In this document: in pieces, positions 9,511-19,441 of the stretch
Numbering within the stretch: the stretch's first letter is position 1
How the letters are laid out: each line of letters begins with the position of its first letter
Assembly: GCA_029215795.1 (NCBI GenBank)
Contig: JARDYH010000007.1
Span: 91,341,263 to 91,405,262 of the forward strand
From: Anniella stebbinsi
Lineage: Eukaryota; Chordata; Lepidosauria; Squamata; Anniellidae
DNA length: 64,000 nt
Direction of reading: 5' to 3'
Made by a program: the position numbers and the translations under genes
The notes under the pieces: generated by a model
The model's input: the letters and a program-made list of their open reading frames with translations, nothing else
Told to the model about the DNA's origin: nothing
Database searches by the model: none

Positions 9511-10216
9511 GGAAAGGCTTGAGCTGGTCATTGTGGTTTCTTCTTTTTTTTATGCTTTTATGATCTTTTTGTTTTAAATTATGCACAGTCGTGATGGCTT
9601 TGTAGCAAGAAAAGAAAAGTGGCATCTTAATATATAAAATCCTATTCCTGCTTACTCAAAATTAAGTCTACTGAGTTCAATGGCTCTTACTCCCATGTGA
9701 GTACAAATAAGATTTCAGCCTTAATCATCATTTATTATTTACTTGTTATTTATATATTTATTTAGAGTATTTTATCCTACTCCTCATTAAACCCCTCCCC
9801 CCAGAGAGACTTAACAATCAATCAGCAAAAGGGACACTCCCTGCCCGCAGGCTTACTATCTAAAAAGACACAACACACGAGGAAAAAGGCATGTGGATGG
9901 AAAAGGAAAAAAAGTATGCAGACTGTCAGCAGGGCAATTATTTGTTATTAAAAGAATCACTGTTTTATTATTGTGTAAGCCACCTTGATTATTTTTATAG
10001 AAAGACAGTGTAGGGATGCTGGAAATAAATAAATAAGCTCCCCAACTAAATAAAAATTAAAATACTTTCTCTTTCAACGCTTTGTATGTGGCCTTTGGCA
10101 CGCAAAAGTGGCTTCAGTCCCCCAACGGATCTTGTGCCACTCAACTTGCATTCCAAGGAGGAGCCAACATTGGCCAGAAAGCAAAGGCTATTATTTCTCA
10201 TCAACTACTTCACTAT
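9511..10216. other. AT-rich non-coding sequence with degraded repeats
   Basis: Includes a squamate-type fragment ACTGAGTTCAATGGCTCTTACTC (read in two parts near 9667-9700) and a T/A-rich block at 9730-10045 sharing AGTATTTTATC with 10585 and similar text at 63640. No exon was recognised. Confidence 0.35.
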
Positions 10217-10467
10217 GGGCCTGTTCAGATGACACTTCAGGCTCTGTGGTTAGTGAAACGGTGGTTCTCTGGGATTAGCGCTAAGCCCTGCTGTCACACA
10301 CAGCACTTTAAGCCACGGTTAGAGCTGCTAACCCTGCTGCAGATGGTCCGACTGTGAGTAGTGAGTGAGCAGGGCTTAGCAAAATGCATCGCACAAGACA
10401 CCTTAAACCCTGCTGCTTAACCGAAAGCCTTAACCAGCAGGGTTCAAGGTGTCATCTGAACAGGCCC
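10217..10467. mobile_element. Harbinger-like MITE with GGGCCTGTTCAGATGACAC ends
   Basis: Ends GGGCCTGTTCAGATGACAC and GTGTCATCTGAACAGGCCC are perfect inverted repeats of 19 bp. Flanks are TAT and AAT. Interior words AGCAGGGCTTAGC and GCTAAGCCCTGCT also oppose each other. The end design (GGC...TTC.GA.GACAC) resembles 98-1535, 51415 and 61871. Confidence 0.75.
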
Positions 10468-11574
10468 AATGTAAAATCCTGAAGAACTTTTTCACAGTGC
10501 ACAACAGAGTGACATGGGCCAGAGCATCAATCGTGATTATTTGTGAACTCCTTCACTTGGAAATTCTCGAGCTCTGGTTTATGCATTTATTTATTTAAAG
10601 TATTTTATCACCCTCCTCAGCCAAAAAAAGGGCTTACTGTCCTGCCTGCATGCTATAATTTAGGACATCACAGAGAAGAAAAAACGGATGGGCAGAGAAG
10701 AGAGGGGAAACCCAGTAGACTTTCCGCAGGGCAGGTGCAATGGCCCTTTCTCTCCTCTCCTCTCTGCTCCTCTCCTGGGGTGGGATCAACTGCTTCCCCC
10801 TCAGCTCCAAATTTATGCCCTTCTCCCCTCTTCATAGTGACCGGACAGCTTGGTTTACATTCACCCAAGTGGCCTTTATGAGGGGATTTCAGCAGGACCA
10901 TTGCAGGGCATAAGTCCATTGCTTGTAAAAGGTCAGGAGAAAACCTGCGGGAGTTCTCCACCCCCACACATACAATGCTGCAGCAAACTGCACTGTGGGG
11001 AGAGGAGGCAGAACAAGAACGGCAGTTGCTTTGTTCCTTCTGAAGCTTGAGGCTGCCGTCGGAAGGGAAATGAGACAGGCTGATGGCTTGATCGGACACG
11101 GCAGTTCCTCTGGCCTGTTGTCTGTGACTCATCTCCACAGAGCATGGCCTGAATACCAGCTGCCCATGAAAACACCCCCACCCTGCGCTCCGAGACACAC
11201 ACCAACTACGGAAATGCCACTGGAGGGGTGCACAAGCCCATCTATGGGTGCAGAGCCATTGCCAGGGACATGGATATAGCGAGGATCCCTAGATCGAGGA
11301 ACCAGCCCCACACAGATGCACCCACCTCATCCTGGCAAGAATATGCAGGGCCAAAAAAAGGAAGGGCTTAAAAACCCCCAGATGCTAATGAAGTTCCCAG
11401 TGAATTGGATGGGGTTCCGATCCCCTAGTAAGCTGCTCTTAGATTCCAAGAAAACCAAGACAGAATCCTGTTCGAGCATGTGGTCCAAGCTGCAAGGGTG
11501 GTAAGTAGTGTTGGGCTCAAAATGGGAGCCCTGCAGGATCATGCACTGGTTTCTTACACCCTGGACCACCAGGA
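10468..11574. other. Non-coding stretch inside the RIMS3 intron, no exon recognised
   Basis: 10575-10760 is a diverged copy of the AGTATTTTATC repeat. The 176-codon minus-strand frame at 10668-11198 has no recognisable domain. Confidence 0.35.
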
Positions 11575-11735
11575 AGGAGACAGAGCTCAGTGGTAGAGAC
11601 CCTGCTTTGCATGCAGAAGGTCCCAGGTTTGAACCCCAGGAGCTCCAGGTAGGGCTGGAAAAACTGCCTGAAACCAATCAATGATCCTGGTCTAGATGGA
11701 CCAAGGGTATAAAGGCAGTTCCCTGTGTTCCAGCA
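11575..11735 (+). mobile_element. tRNA-derived SINE
   Basis: GCTCAGTGGTAGAGACC (A box region), then GGTTTGAACCCC (B box), then CCAGGTAGGGCTGG, TGGTCTAGATGGACCAAGGG and TATAAAGGCAGTTCC. This is the layout of a SINE common in squamate genomes, distinct from Sauria SINE. Pol III would transcribe it from its internal promoter. Confidence 0.75.
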
Positions 11736-12003
11736 CTGCTGGTTGGAGGAGGAAACAGGCAGTTTGAGCCAGAATACTACCACTGCAGTCAAGGCTGCCT
11801 CCAAAGCCTGGGAATCAGGTAATCTGAGAAAATCACTCTGCTGCCATTGCCTGCTATAAAACTCCGAGGAGTGCTGGGCCTATCCTGATGTGCTGATTGC
11901 CTTCCCATCCCAAGGATTTGCTTGGCCTTACACCTGAATGCCTGACACAGGAAGGTTTTTTTTAAAAAAACACCTCCCCCACACCTCACACACTTGCAAA
12001 ATC

Positions 12004-12136
12004 CAATGGAGGCTGGTGGCTCTGATGACAATGGGGTGGTGAATGCACTTCACACCTTCAATAGCTCCTTTGGAGTTCTGACTGGTTTGGACTGAAACCT
12101 GGAACGTATTCACTACCCCGCTGGTATCAGAGCCAC
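12004..12136. mobile_element. CAGTGGAGG-family foldback MITE, right end deleted
   Basis: Starts CAATGGAGGCTGGTGGC. GCAAAATC flanks it at 11996-12003 and recurs at 12139-12146, an exact 8-bp target duplication. The last CCAGCCTCC bases of the element are lost, leaving CACTT before the duplication. Confidence 0.8.
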
Positions 12137-13294
12137 TTGCAAAATCACTGGCGAGTTTGACTTGGGAGAAAATTCCTTTCTAAATCCCCAAACAGGATGA
12201 GCTGTGCAAGATTTCCTTTATTTTAGAGAATACTGGAGTAGTTGGACAAGTGAGATTAAGGCTGCTGAATGAGCCCCGAACGCCTTTCTAATTAGCTGTG
12301 CAGGTTTCGAGTCCTTCCACCCCCATCATATTTTGCTTCCTCATTGTAACACAGTTGTGGACAAAACTGTAGCAGGGATTAATCAACTACCTTCGCATTG
12401 GTGCTCATTTATAGCTGCCCTTCCTTCTTTCTCTTGCTTCGTGGCATCATTTGCCAGAGTTCAGTGCAAGAGATGAGAACAGGGGGTGGGGGGGAGAGGA
12501 AGGGAGTCAGGGTTGAACTATTTCGGAGAAGAACTTTTGTGTGAACAGAGCAAGAGAGGGTCCAGATTCTGCACTAACTCCTGCACCTTGTATTGAAGGC
12601 TACACCCATCCCTAGTTATAGAGTTCAGCACCACGGACAGCAAATGGAAGGGGCTGTTGCAACATCCCAGGCTAGGCTTATGGGGAAGAGGGATGGTTTT
12701 TCCCACCCTTCCCGCTTCTCCACTCAAGGGGCTGGAAATGTGAAATTGCTGCCATCTTGCCCAGTCCAGCGCCCTGTAGGTGGGCACCCGTGTCATACTA
12801 ACCGCTTCCAGAACCCACACTAAGTCAACAGCTTCAGAAAATCCAAGAGTTGCAAGCACAATGGAGACTGAATTATATCTCAATTTAGAGTTCAGAGGCT
12901 GGGTGATGGACTCAGCAGGCCTGCTCCTGAGACCTCGTTAAGCCACAAGATTCATGAGAATACAAGAATTCGGTACTCAAGAGTTCTGCAATGGCGCCTT
13001 TACTTCCTATTACTTGTTGCTCACTTCCCCAAGAGGTGAGAAGGGTTCTGTTTTCTATGGATGACAGAGAGCACTGGAGAGCTACGGCATCTTTGTAACA
13101 TATGTTTTATTTACAAGTATACAAGCCGAACATATTGGATACAAATAGGTGTTCCTCCAGCAGGCAGAAACTCTGTTAATCAGATTTCCAAAGAGAGCTC
13201 CTTTACTCACAGGTGCTTCGTTTTCATCCAGAAACTCTCAGCTCTCTCCCGCTGCCTGTTATGCTCCTAATTCGAACCACAAATGGCATCAAAC
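12137..13294. other. Largely unique intronic sequence carrying the RE1 site
   Basis: No repeat covers 12500-13290 convincingly and no RIMS3 exon was found. The unique part at 12590-12840 contains the RE1-like motif described separately. Confidence 0.4.
12624..12640 (+). promoter_or_regulatory. RE1/NRSE-like REST binding site in the RIMS3 intron
   Basis: TTCAGCACCACGGACAG matches both conserved halves of the canonical RE1 (TTCAGCACC then GGACAG) with the standard two-base spacer. It differs from the 21-bp canonical form only after position 17-18, where CAAA replaces CGCC. REST silences neuronal genes outside neurons through such sites. RIMS3 is a synaptic gene, and its first coding exon is about 7.6 kb upstream on the minus strand. 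The match is seen; binding is inferred. Confidence 0.6.
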
Positions 13295-13450
13295 CAGTGG
13301 TGGCTGGTGACTCCGATGTCAATGGGGCGGTGAATTCACTCCGGGTTTCAGTCAGAACCAGTCAGAACTCTGTGCTCTGCACCTTGGCTAGCTCCTTTAG
13401 AGTTCTGACTGGTTCTGACTGAAACCCAAAGTGAATTCACCATCTCCAAA
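13295..13450. mobile_element. CAGTGGAGG-family foldback MITE, right end lost
   Basis: Starts CAGTGGTGGCTGGTGACTC. Both arms carry AACCAGTCAGAACTC and its complement. It stops at GAATTCACCATCTCC instead of reaching CCTCCACTG. Confidence 0.75.
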
Positions 13451-13546
13451 ATAGGTCCTGCCTACCACCCCTCACTGTTCCTTGCCCTCCCAAAGAAACA
13501 AGGATGAGAATGGTGGGTTCCCCTCAAGCCATATAATGATTGGTTG

Positions 13547-14038
13547 ATGGTGGTGCTATTATTACTGACTCTGACCTGCTTGCATTGGCTGCCTATATGT
13601 TTCCAGGCTCGATTCAAGGTACTGGTTTTAACCTATAAAGCCTTACATGGCTCAGGGCTGCAATACCTGATGGAACGCCTCTCCCGACATGAACCTACCC
13701 GTACACTGTGCTCAACATCCAAGGTCCTCCTCCAGGTGCCTACTCTGAGGGAGGCTCAGAAGATGACAACAAGGGAGGGGGCCTTCTCAGTGGTGCCCCC
13801 CAATTATGGAATGACCCCCTGATGAGGCTCACTTGGTGCCAACATTGATATTTTTTCAGTGCGAGGTTAAGACTTTTCTTTTCTCCTAGGCATTTAATAC
13901 CATATATTGAGTTTTATCTTTAGGTCTGGCTGAGAGCTCAAAGCTGTTTTAAATGGACATTGTCTTTGTATGTTGTCTGTTTTTATGGTTTTAAATGTTT
14001 GTATATTGATTTTTAATGTTTAAACATTAAGAGGAATG
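13547..14038 (+). mobile_element. L2 LINE fragment with 3' UTR
   Basis: The plus frame reads LHWLPICFQARFKVLVLTYK, LSRHEPTRTLCS and FSVVPPNYGMTP, the L2 ORF2 C-terminus. The stop is followed by a T-rich 3' UTR (TTTTATGGTTTTAAATG). A (TAA)n run follows at about 14040-14065. Confidence 0.8.
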
Positions 14039-14071
14039 TAAATAATAATAATAATAATAATAACAATAATA

Positions 14072-14513
14072 TTGCAACTGACCAGACATAATGTTCATAG
14101 ACAAAAAAGGAAAACACACATACCTCATCGGCATATCAATACCAAATGACAAAAATGTTGTTGGAAAGGAAGAAGAAAAGAGAGACATATATACAGCACT
14201 GGCCATGGAAGTCAAAGAACTATGGCAACAGGAAAAGGTCACAATTATTCCATTAGTCACATCAGTCACCAGCATCACATCAAATATCTGTATCTATATA
14301 GATATAGATATACAGAAAACCTCCAGAAACTGGGCCTACCAGAATACATCCACACCAACATCCAGAAAGCAGTCATACATAAAATATGCTCAATCGTCAG
14401 GAAATTCCTGAATCAATAAAAGACAGCATGATTTGGCAAAGCCCGTCATGTCCATCTAGAAAAACTGCCATGAGTGGGAAACAGATGAAATAATAATAAT
14501 AATAATAATAATA
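14072..14513 (+). mobile_element. R4/Dong-like non-LTR retrotransposon 3' end, frameshifted
   Basis: The first frame reads PDIMFIDKKGKHTYLIGISI, then VKELWQQEKVTIIPLVTSVT. After a TATAGATA slippage region, the next frame reads LQKLGLPEYIHTNIQKAVI and ICSIVRKFL. Together these match the conserved C-terminus of R4/Dong-clade proteins (PDI...D.......IDV.VP, VKIIP.V.G..G..., L..L.I....I.K..IL.T..I.R.FL). The tail is (TAA)n at 14491-14513. Because a frameshift separates the blocks, the copy is dead. R4/Dong elements are patchily distributed in vertebrates and known in some reptiles. Confidence 0.7.
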
Positions 14514-14734
14514 ATTTTTATTTAGATCTGTACAGGAAAACAATTGGAGTATCTCCAACTCTAAATATCTAAGTAAAGGCCAAGTAAAATCTCAGTATGA
14601 ACGGACATGCCAAATGGATTTCTGTGTCCCACTTCACACGTAACACACTGTAAAAAACAGGGCATGCAGTACGCCATCATCTACTTCATGTTTTTCGATA
14701 CACATGTTTTTGCCACAAACAAAGGTAGACACAC

Positions 14735-15130
14735 ATCTTTTAGCTTTGTAGATGGCCTGGAGCTAGGATATTTGAGGGACCACTTCCTCCTGCATGAACC
14801 TGGTGGTCAATCACATTCATCTTCAGAGGCCTTGCTCTGCGTTTTGCCATCAAGAGAGATAAGGGTTGGTTGTGATGCAAACCAAGGCGGTGGTACCTCC
14901 CTGATTGTGGAACTCCCTGCTAAAAGATGTTTCTTAGATTATTTTTTAAATGGGCAGATGAGACTCTTTTATTCAGCCAACACTTACTTGTTTTTAGGTT
15001 TGTTTTATTATCTTGTTTTAATGCTCTCTGGGTTTAATTGTATTGTTATTTTAATGCTGTAACCATCTTGTGTGCGTTGGGGAGCATGGAGGGCTGAAAG
15101 TCAGTGAATAAATGGCTTGACAACTAAATA
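14735..15130 (+). mobile_element. L2 LINE fragment, decayed ORF2 end and 3' UTR
   Basis: LGYLRDHFLLHEPGG and SSEALLCVLPSREIR resemble L2 residues after LHWLP, followed by TTTTATTATCTTGTTTTAATG and a short AATAAATG tail. Heavily diverged. Confidence 0.55.
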
Positions 15131-15509
15131 AATGTCTATGAAATAATTACGTGTGGAAAAGAAGCCCTGGATGTGCACATTTCATCAAAGATGGAACCTG
15201 CCTTTGTTCCAGGTGGACAAGGAGCACTGAAGTTTTCTGTTCATATCCACAATTTCTCCCCAACAGCTTCCCCCAACCCCATGGAACAGGCAAATCTTCA
15301 TTATGTTCTTCTCCACCATTTTATTTATTTATTTATTTTGCTATTTCTTTTCTTAGCCCTTCTGAGGATAATTACAGGCCTTTGGATACATCTCAAATGT
15401 GCAAGTCTTACAGGCTCCAAATCAACTCCTCCTTTTCAAAACACAGCTGAACCAGAACTATAGTAAAGCAAAGGAAGGAATGACTTTGAGAAATCACTGA
15501 GATTATAAT

Positions 15510-15555
<46 letters not shown>

Positions 15556-15823
15556 CCCCCCCAAAATACCTATTTTTGGTATATAAACATTTCCTGAAGC
15601 TGTATTAGCTGACAGGCCCCCCTTTCTTCTGAAGTAACATTTTCCACACACTTTCAGCAATTCCACAGGACAGTTTCTTTTGAAAATTAATAATGCCAAG
15701 AGCAGAAGGACAGATCACAGAAAGGATGCTGCCCTTTCTCCCCTGCTGTCCCTTATGCCAGGAACTCCTTCCCAAAACATTTACCTCCAGCCACATCTCT
15801 CTTGCTCTCATGGGGCATGCTGG
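15131..15823. other. Non-coding sequence with (AT)n microsatellite at 15512-15552
   Basis: A pure TA repeat of about 20 units lies at 15512-15552. The rest is unique with no recognised exon. Confidence 0.5.
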
Positions 15824-16050
15824 GAGTTGTAGGACTTTTTTCTTTCTCAATATGCAGAGGATTGTAGAACTTTTCTGTGTAAACATGCACAGGATTTAGG
15901 GATTTTTCTGTCTCAATGTGCATAGGATTTAGGGATTTTTCTGTCTCAATGTGCATAGGATTGTAGGACTTTTTCTGTCTAAACATGCAGAGGATTGTAG
16001 GACTTTTCTGTCTAAACATGCAGAGGATTAGGGGATTTTTTTGTCTCATC
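15824..16050. repeat. Minisatellite, about seven units of 33 bp, derived from a MITE end
   Basis: Units follow AGGATTGTAGGACTTTTCTG then TCTAAACATGCAG. The unit is the right arm of the Harbinger-like MITE seen intact at 45497-45589 (CTTTTTTCTGTCTAACC then GTGCATAGGATTGCACCC). It therefore looks like tandem growth of one transposon end. Repetitive peptides in the overlapping minus-strand open frame are a by-product. Confidence 0.8.
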
Positions 16051-16057
16051 ATGTTCA

Positions 16058-16165
16058 TTTTTGTATACCTTCCTTCATCCAAGGAGCTCTGAGTGACAGA
16101 CACTCTCCCCATTTTATTTTTACAGCAACAACCCTGTAAGGTAGGATTGGTTGAGAGAGGCTTAT
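16058..16165 (-). mobile_element. Sauria-type SINE fragment
   Basis: CCATTTTATTTTTACAGCAA then CAACCCTGTAAGGTAGGATTGG is the reverse complement of the Sauria SINE body (CCTACCTCACAGGGTTGTTG). Confidence 0.55.
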
Positions 16166-16322
16166 TGATGGATTTAGCCATGATCGATAAATGGAAACTG
16201 CAGCTTCGGAGGCAGCATAAACCTCACTATAAACTGGGGGAGTGCTATATCTGGGGTGGGCACTTACCCCCCTGCCCTGCTTGTAGGCTTCCTGGAGGCA
16301 TCTGTGTGGCTCTTACTGAGTA

Positions 16323-16641
16323 TAGGGTGACCAGATAAAATCCAGGTCACGGCTCATGTAACTTTAACAGTTGTAGAGAAAAGGGAATTTCAGCCAGTAT
16401 CATTTGTATGCAATTAGTTCCAGGTGATATTCCCTCTTCATCACACCAGTTAAAGTTGCAGGGGCCCTGCCCTCTTTTGTATCTGGTCACTCTAGTATAG
16501 TGCATGCAACTTGAACAGTTGTGATGAAGAGGAATATCACCAGGAACTAACTGCATACAAATGACACTGGCTGAAATTCCCTTTTCTCTACAACTGTTAA
16601 AGTTACATGAGCCCTGACCTGGATTTTATCTGGTCAGCCTA
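16323..16641. mobile_element. Foldback hAT-like MITE, TAGGGTGACC family, subfamily B
   Basis: Full-length palindrome from TAGGGTGACCAGATAAAATC to TTTATCTGGTCAGCCTA. TCTTACTG follows the right end (16642-16649) and occurs left of the element at 16311-16318, four bases from the start, so a slightly altered target duplication is likely. Confidence 0.8.
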
Positions 16642-16812
16642 TCTTACTGGTAAGAGGACACTGGATGAGATGGACTTTTATCTAGAGGAGATCCCTGATG
16701 TTCTAAAGTCAGACTCTAGCCAACCTCGATGCTTCGCTTTCTGGCTGGGATGATGCAGGTCGTGTCCAACACATCTGGAGGGCACCAGGTTGGAGAAGGC
16801 TTTAACTGCATG

Positions 16813-16937
16813 CAGTGGAGGTTGCGGCTCCGATGTCAGTGGGGCAGTGAATCCTCTACAGGTGCCCTTTGGCTATCTGATTGAAACCCAGAGTGGATTC
16901 ACTGCCTCACTGACATCGGAGCCACCCGCCTCCACTG
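16813..16937. mobile_element. CAGTGGAGG-family foldback MITE, internally deleted
   Basis: Intact ends CAGTGGAGG and CCTCCACTG with a shortened centre. Flanks ACTGCATG and TTTGCATG agree at 6 of 8 bases. Confidence 0.8.
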
Positions 16938-17776
16938 TTTGCATGCTAAGAAGAACTGCATGATTCCTTGTTTGTTTTAAGAGTAACGGGGGAGTGGGGC
17001 GTTAAGAATCAAAATCCCTGTTTTAATGTGTCGTATGCCTGCCATCTCAAGCTTGGAAAAGCAGAATCAACATTGTTTGACTAAATTAATAATAGACACC
17101 TTGACTGCATGGGAATTTGTACCATCCCTCTTTTGTAAAGGTGTGTGTGTGTGTGGTTCCCTTCCAAATTCCCTGGGGAGCCATGCCTCCAAAACCGTAT
17201 TGCTGTATTTGGTTTGTTCAGTATCCTTGTGTGCTTCATATAAAACGAGTGGATATGTTTTCCTGCCTCAAATGCTGGAGGTTACAAGAACCAGAGAGAG
17301 CATGGGGGGGGGGGGGAACAGAAGGGAATGGGATTTCCCCTCATTAAATGGTTATAATTTGATCACTGTTCTGGCAAGAGAAGAGACGGAATAGGGCAGG
17401 TGGCTGAGCCGGTGTGAGCTGCCCGTTATGTACTAACCCTCTGTATCTCCCAGGGACAAGGTGACAGCTTAGCCAGCACAGTGCCAACTAGCAGCAACTG
17501 ACAGCCCCACTCACCCACACCCACACCCCCCCCCCCCGATGCCCACTGCTAAGCTACAGAAAAAGGCACAAGCTGTCTGCTGGGTAGAGAGGGTCGTGCA
17601 TGAAATTCCTCAAGGAGAAATGTTCCACGCAGGAAAGAAAAGAGGAAATGCCCATGTAGACCGGGCCCGGGGGGGGGGGAGTGGATTGGCTCTGAAGCAG
17701 CGGAGGCAAAGAGCATCATGGGTGTAGAGAGTACGAATAAAAGACCAGCACAATGAGAACATGAGAATCTAGTTTA
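16938..17776. other. Non-coding stretch with several long G/C runs
   Basis: Contains a 13-G run at 17304, a 12-C run at 17526 and an 11-G run at 17669. No exon or repeat family was recognised. Confidence 0.4.
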
Positions 17777-17964
17777 GGATGTAATCCTATGCATGTTGAG
17801 ACAGAACAAAGTCCTACAACTCACAACATGCCTCAGGGCAACCTGGGAGTTGTGGGGGGGGGGGGTTATGTCTCAACATGCATAGGACTGTAGGACTTTT
17901 TCTGTATCAACATGCATAGGATGGTAGGGATTTTTTCTGTCGCAATATGCATAGGATTACGCCC
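17777..17964. mobile_element. Harbinger-like MITE with GCAATCCTATGCAT ends and internal amplification
   Basis: Starts GGATGTAATCCTATGCATG, ends ATGCATAGGATTACGCCC and is flanked by TTA on both sides (17774-17776, 17965-17967). The right arm is repeated three times as 33-34-bp units, like the array at 15824-16050. Confidence 0.75.
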
Positions 17965-17980
17965 TTAATATTATCTACAG

Positions 17981-18330
17981 CAGAGGTGGGGAACCTCGAA
18001 GAAGCTCTTGAGGGCCACATTCCAGCAGTGGGCGGACCTGTAGGCAAAAGGGGAGGGGCCAAAGATGCCAGAACATTGTAGTTGAAATGCATACTGCCAG
18101 CAATAAAGCCTTAGGAAAGGCATTTCTGACTTTTAAAATTGGGGGGGGGGGGGGAACCTGCCCAAAAGAGGGAAACCACCGAATGATCCATGGGTGGGGA
18201 AAGGAGGTGGAGCTAGGGAAGGGGGAGTGGCCATCTGGTGGACCCAAGAGAGCTGGTTTTCATCCCCAGGCTCTGATTTCCATTTACTGGCAGGGGCTCT
18301 CTGAGTTTCAGGCAAGAGTCTTTTCCCCAC
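17981..18330. mobile_element. Possible hAT-like element fragment
   Basis: Starts CAGAGGTGGGGAACCTC, a typical hAT terminus. It shares GGGGAGGGGCC and TCCCACCCACC-type blocks with 27840-27900 and 31220-31320. The right end is uncertain. Confidence 0.4.
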
Positions 18331-18334
18331 CCTA

Positions 18335-18400
18335 ACTGGAGATGCTAAGGATTGAACCTGAGACCTCTAGCATGCGAAGCAGCTGGTCTACCATGTGAAA
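18335..18400 (-). mobile_element. tRNA-derived SINE head
   Basis: The minus strand reads ATGGTAGACCAGCTGCTTCG then AGGTTCAATCCTTAGCATC, matching the A- and B-box segments of the SINE at 11575. Confidence 0.6.
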
Positions 18401-18414
18401 AGAAACAGCAACAA

Positions 18415-18724
18415 TAGAATAACCAAATGTAAAAAACTCCTGTATCTTTAACAGTTGTATAGAAAAGGGAATTTCAGCAGGTGTCATTTGTATATATGCA
18501 GCACCTGGTGAAATTCTCTCTTATCACAACAGTGAAAGCTGCAGGAGCCCTGCCCTCTTTTGTATCCGGTCACTCTAGCATAGCTCCTGCAGCTTTAACT
18601 CCTGTGATGAAGAGGGGATTCCTCCAGGTGCTGCATGCCTACAAATGACACCTGCTGAAATTCGTTCTCTATACAACTGTTAAAGATACAAGAGCCCTGT
18701 CCTCCTTTCCATACGGTCACCCTA
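18415..18724. mobile_element. Foldback hAT-like MITE, TAGGGTGACC family, subfamily A
   Basis: Left end mutated to TAGAATAACCAAATG; right end ATACGGTCACCCTA. Flanks AGCAACAA and AGCCACAA match at 7 of 8 bases. Confidence 0.8.
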
Positions 18725-19259
18725 AGCCACAACAACTTGGGAATGAGCCAACAATGCAATGCTAAGGCACAAAAGGCCAACACCCTTCCAAACTGCATGA
18801 ACAGCTGCCTCATTTCTAAGTACTGAGGGTGCGTCATTTCGAGAGCGCACTGCAGGAAGTGGGAGTCAGAAGCCTGCTTTGAAATATGCAAGGTGACATT
18901 CCTCAAAAGAAAGTGGCTGCGAACGAGGGGCCAAGCGTGAGACCAAAGCATGTTCGTGTTTCTTCATGACTGGGGATATTTTCTGGATGAGACATTCACC
19001 TGCCAGGGAGAGCAGAGCTCCCTGCCTCACACAGCACCCCCACCCCCACCCCCACCCCCGTCTCTGTCAGAATGGGCCAATAGAAAGAAAGCTGGAAGTT
19101 TCTAGTCAGAGTTAGCTGGACCTGGGGGTGCGTCTGGGAGCATGGGGTACCTTCTGCATTCATTGCAATGCCCATTTGCCCACCCTTATCCCCTGCATGT
19201 ACATTTGTAAATAAATCAAACATGGCAACCATGCTGAAAGCCTCCAGATCTCCTAAGAC

Positions 19260-19441
19260 CAGTGGAAACTGGTGGCTCCGATGTCAGTGGGCTGGTAAAT
19301 TCACTCCGGGTTTCAGTCAGAAACAGTCAGGACTCTAAAGGACCTACCTTGGAGAGCTCCTTCAGAGTTCTGACTGGTTCTGACTAAAACCTGGAGTGGT
19401 TTCACTGCCCCACTGACATTAGAGCCAAAAGGCCTCCACTG
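19260..19441. mobile_element. CAGTGGAGG-family foldback MITE, outermost element of a triple nest
   Basis: Ends CAGTGGAAACTGG and GGCCTCCACTG. Its right flank was moved by the next insertion. Skipping that element and its duplication, CCTAAGAC (left) pairs with CCTGGGAT (20125-20132) at 5 of 8 bases; all three differences are transitions. Confidence 0.75.

Noticed and set aside
10668..11198. 176-codon minus-strand open frame
   Set aside because: No recognisable domain, competing frames on the other strand, and no link to RIMS3 exons.
11575..11650. tRNA gene suggested by A- and B-box motifs
   Set aside because: No cloverleaf continuation; the downstream body identifies a SINE.
15753..16181. 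142-codon minus-strand frame encoding repeated NPMHIETEKS-like peptides
   Set aside because: The repetition comes from the 33-bp minisatellite formed from a MITE arm; no domain or splice support.
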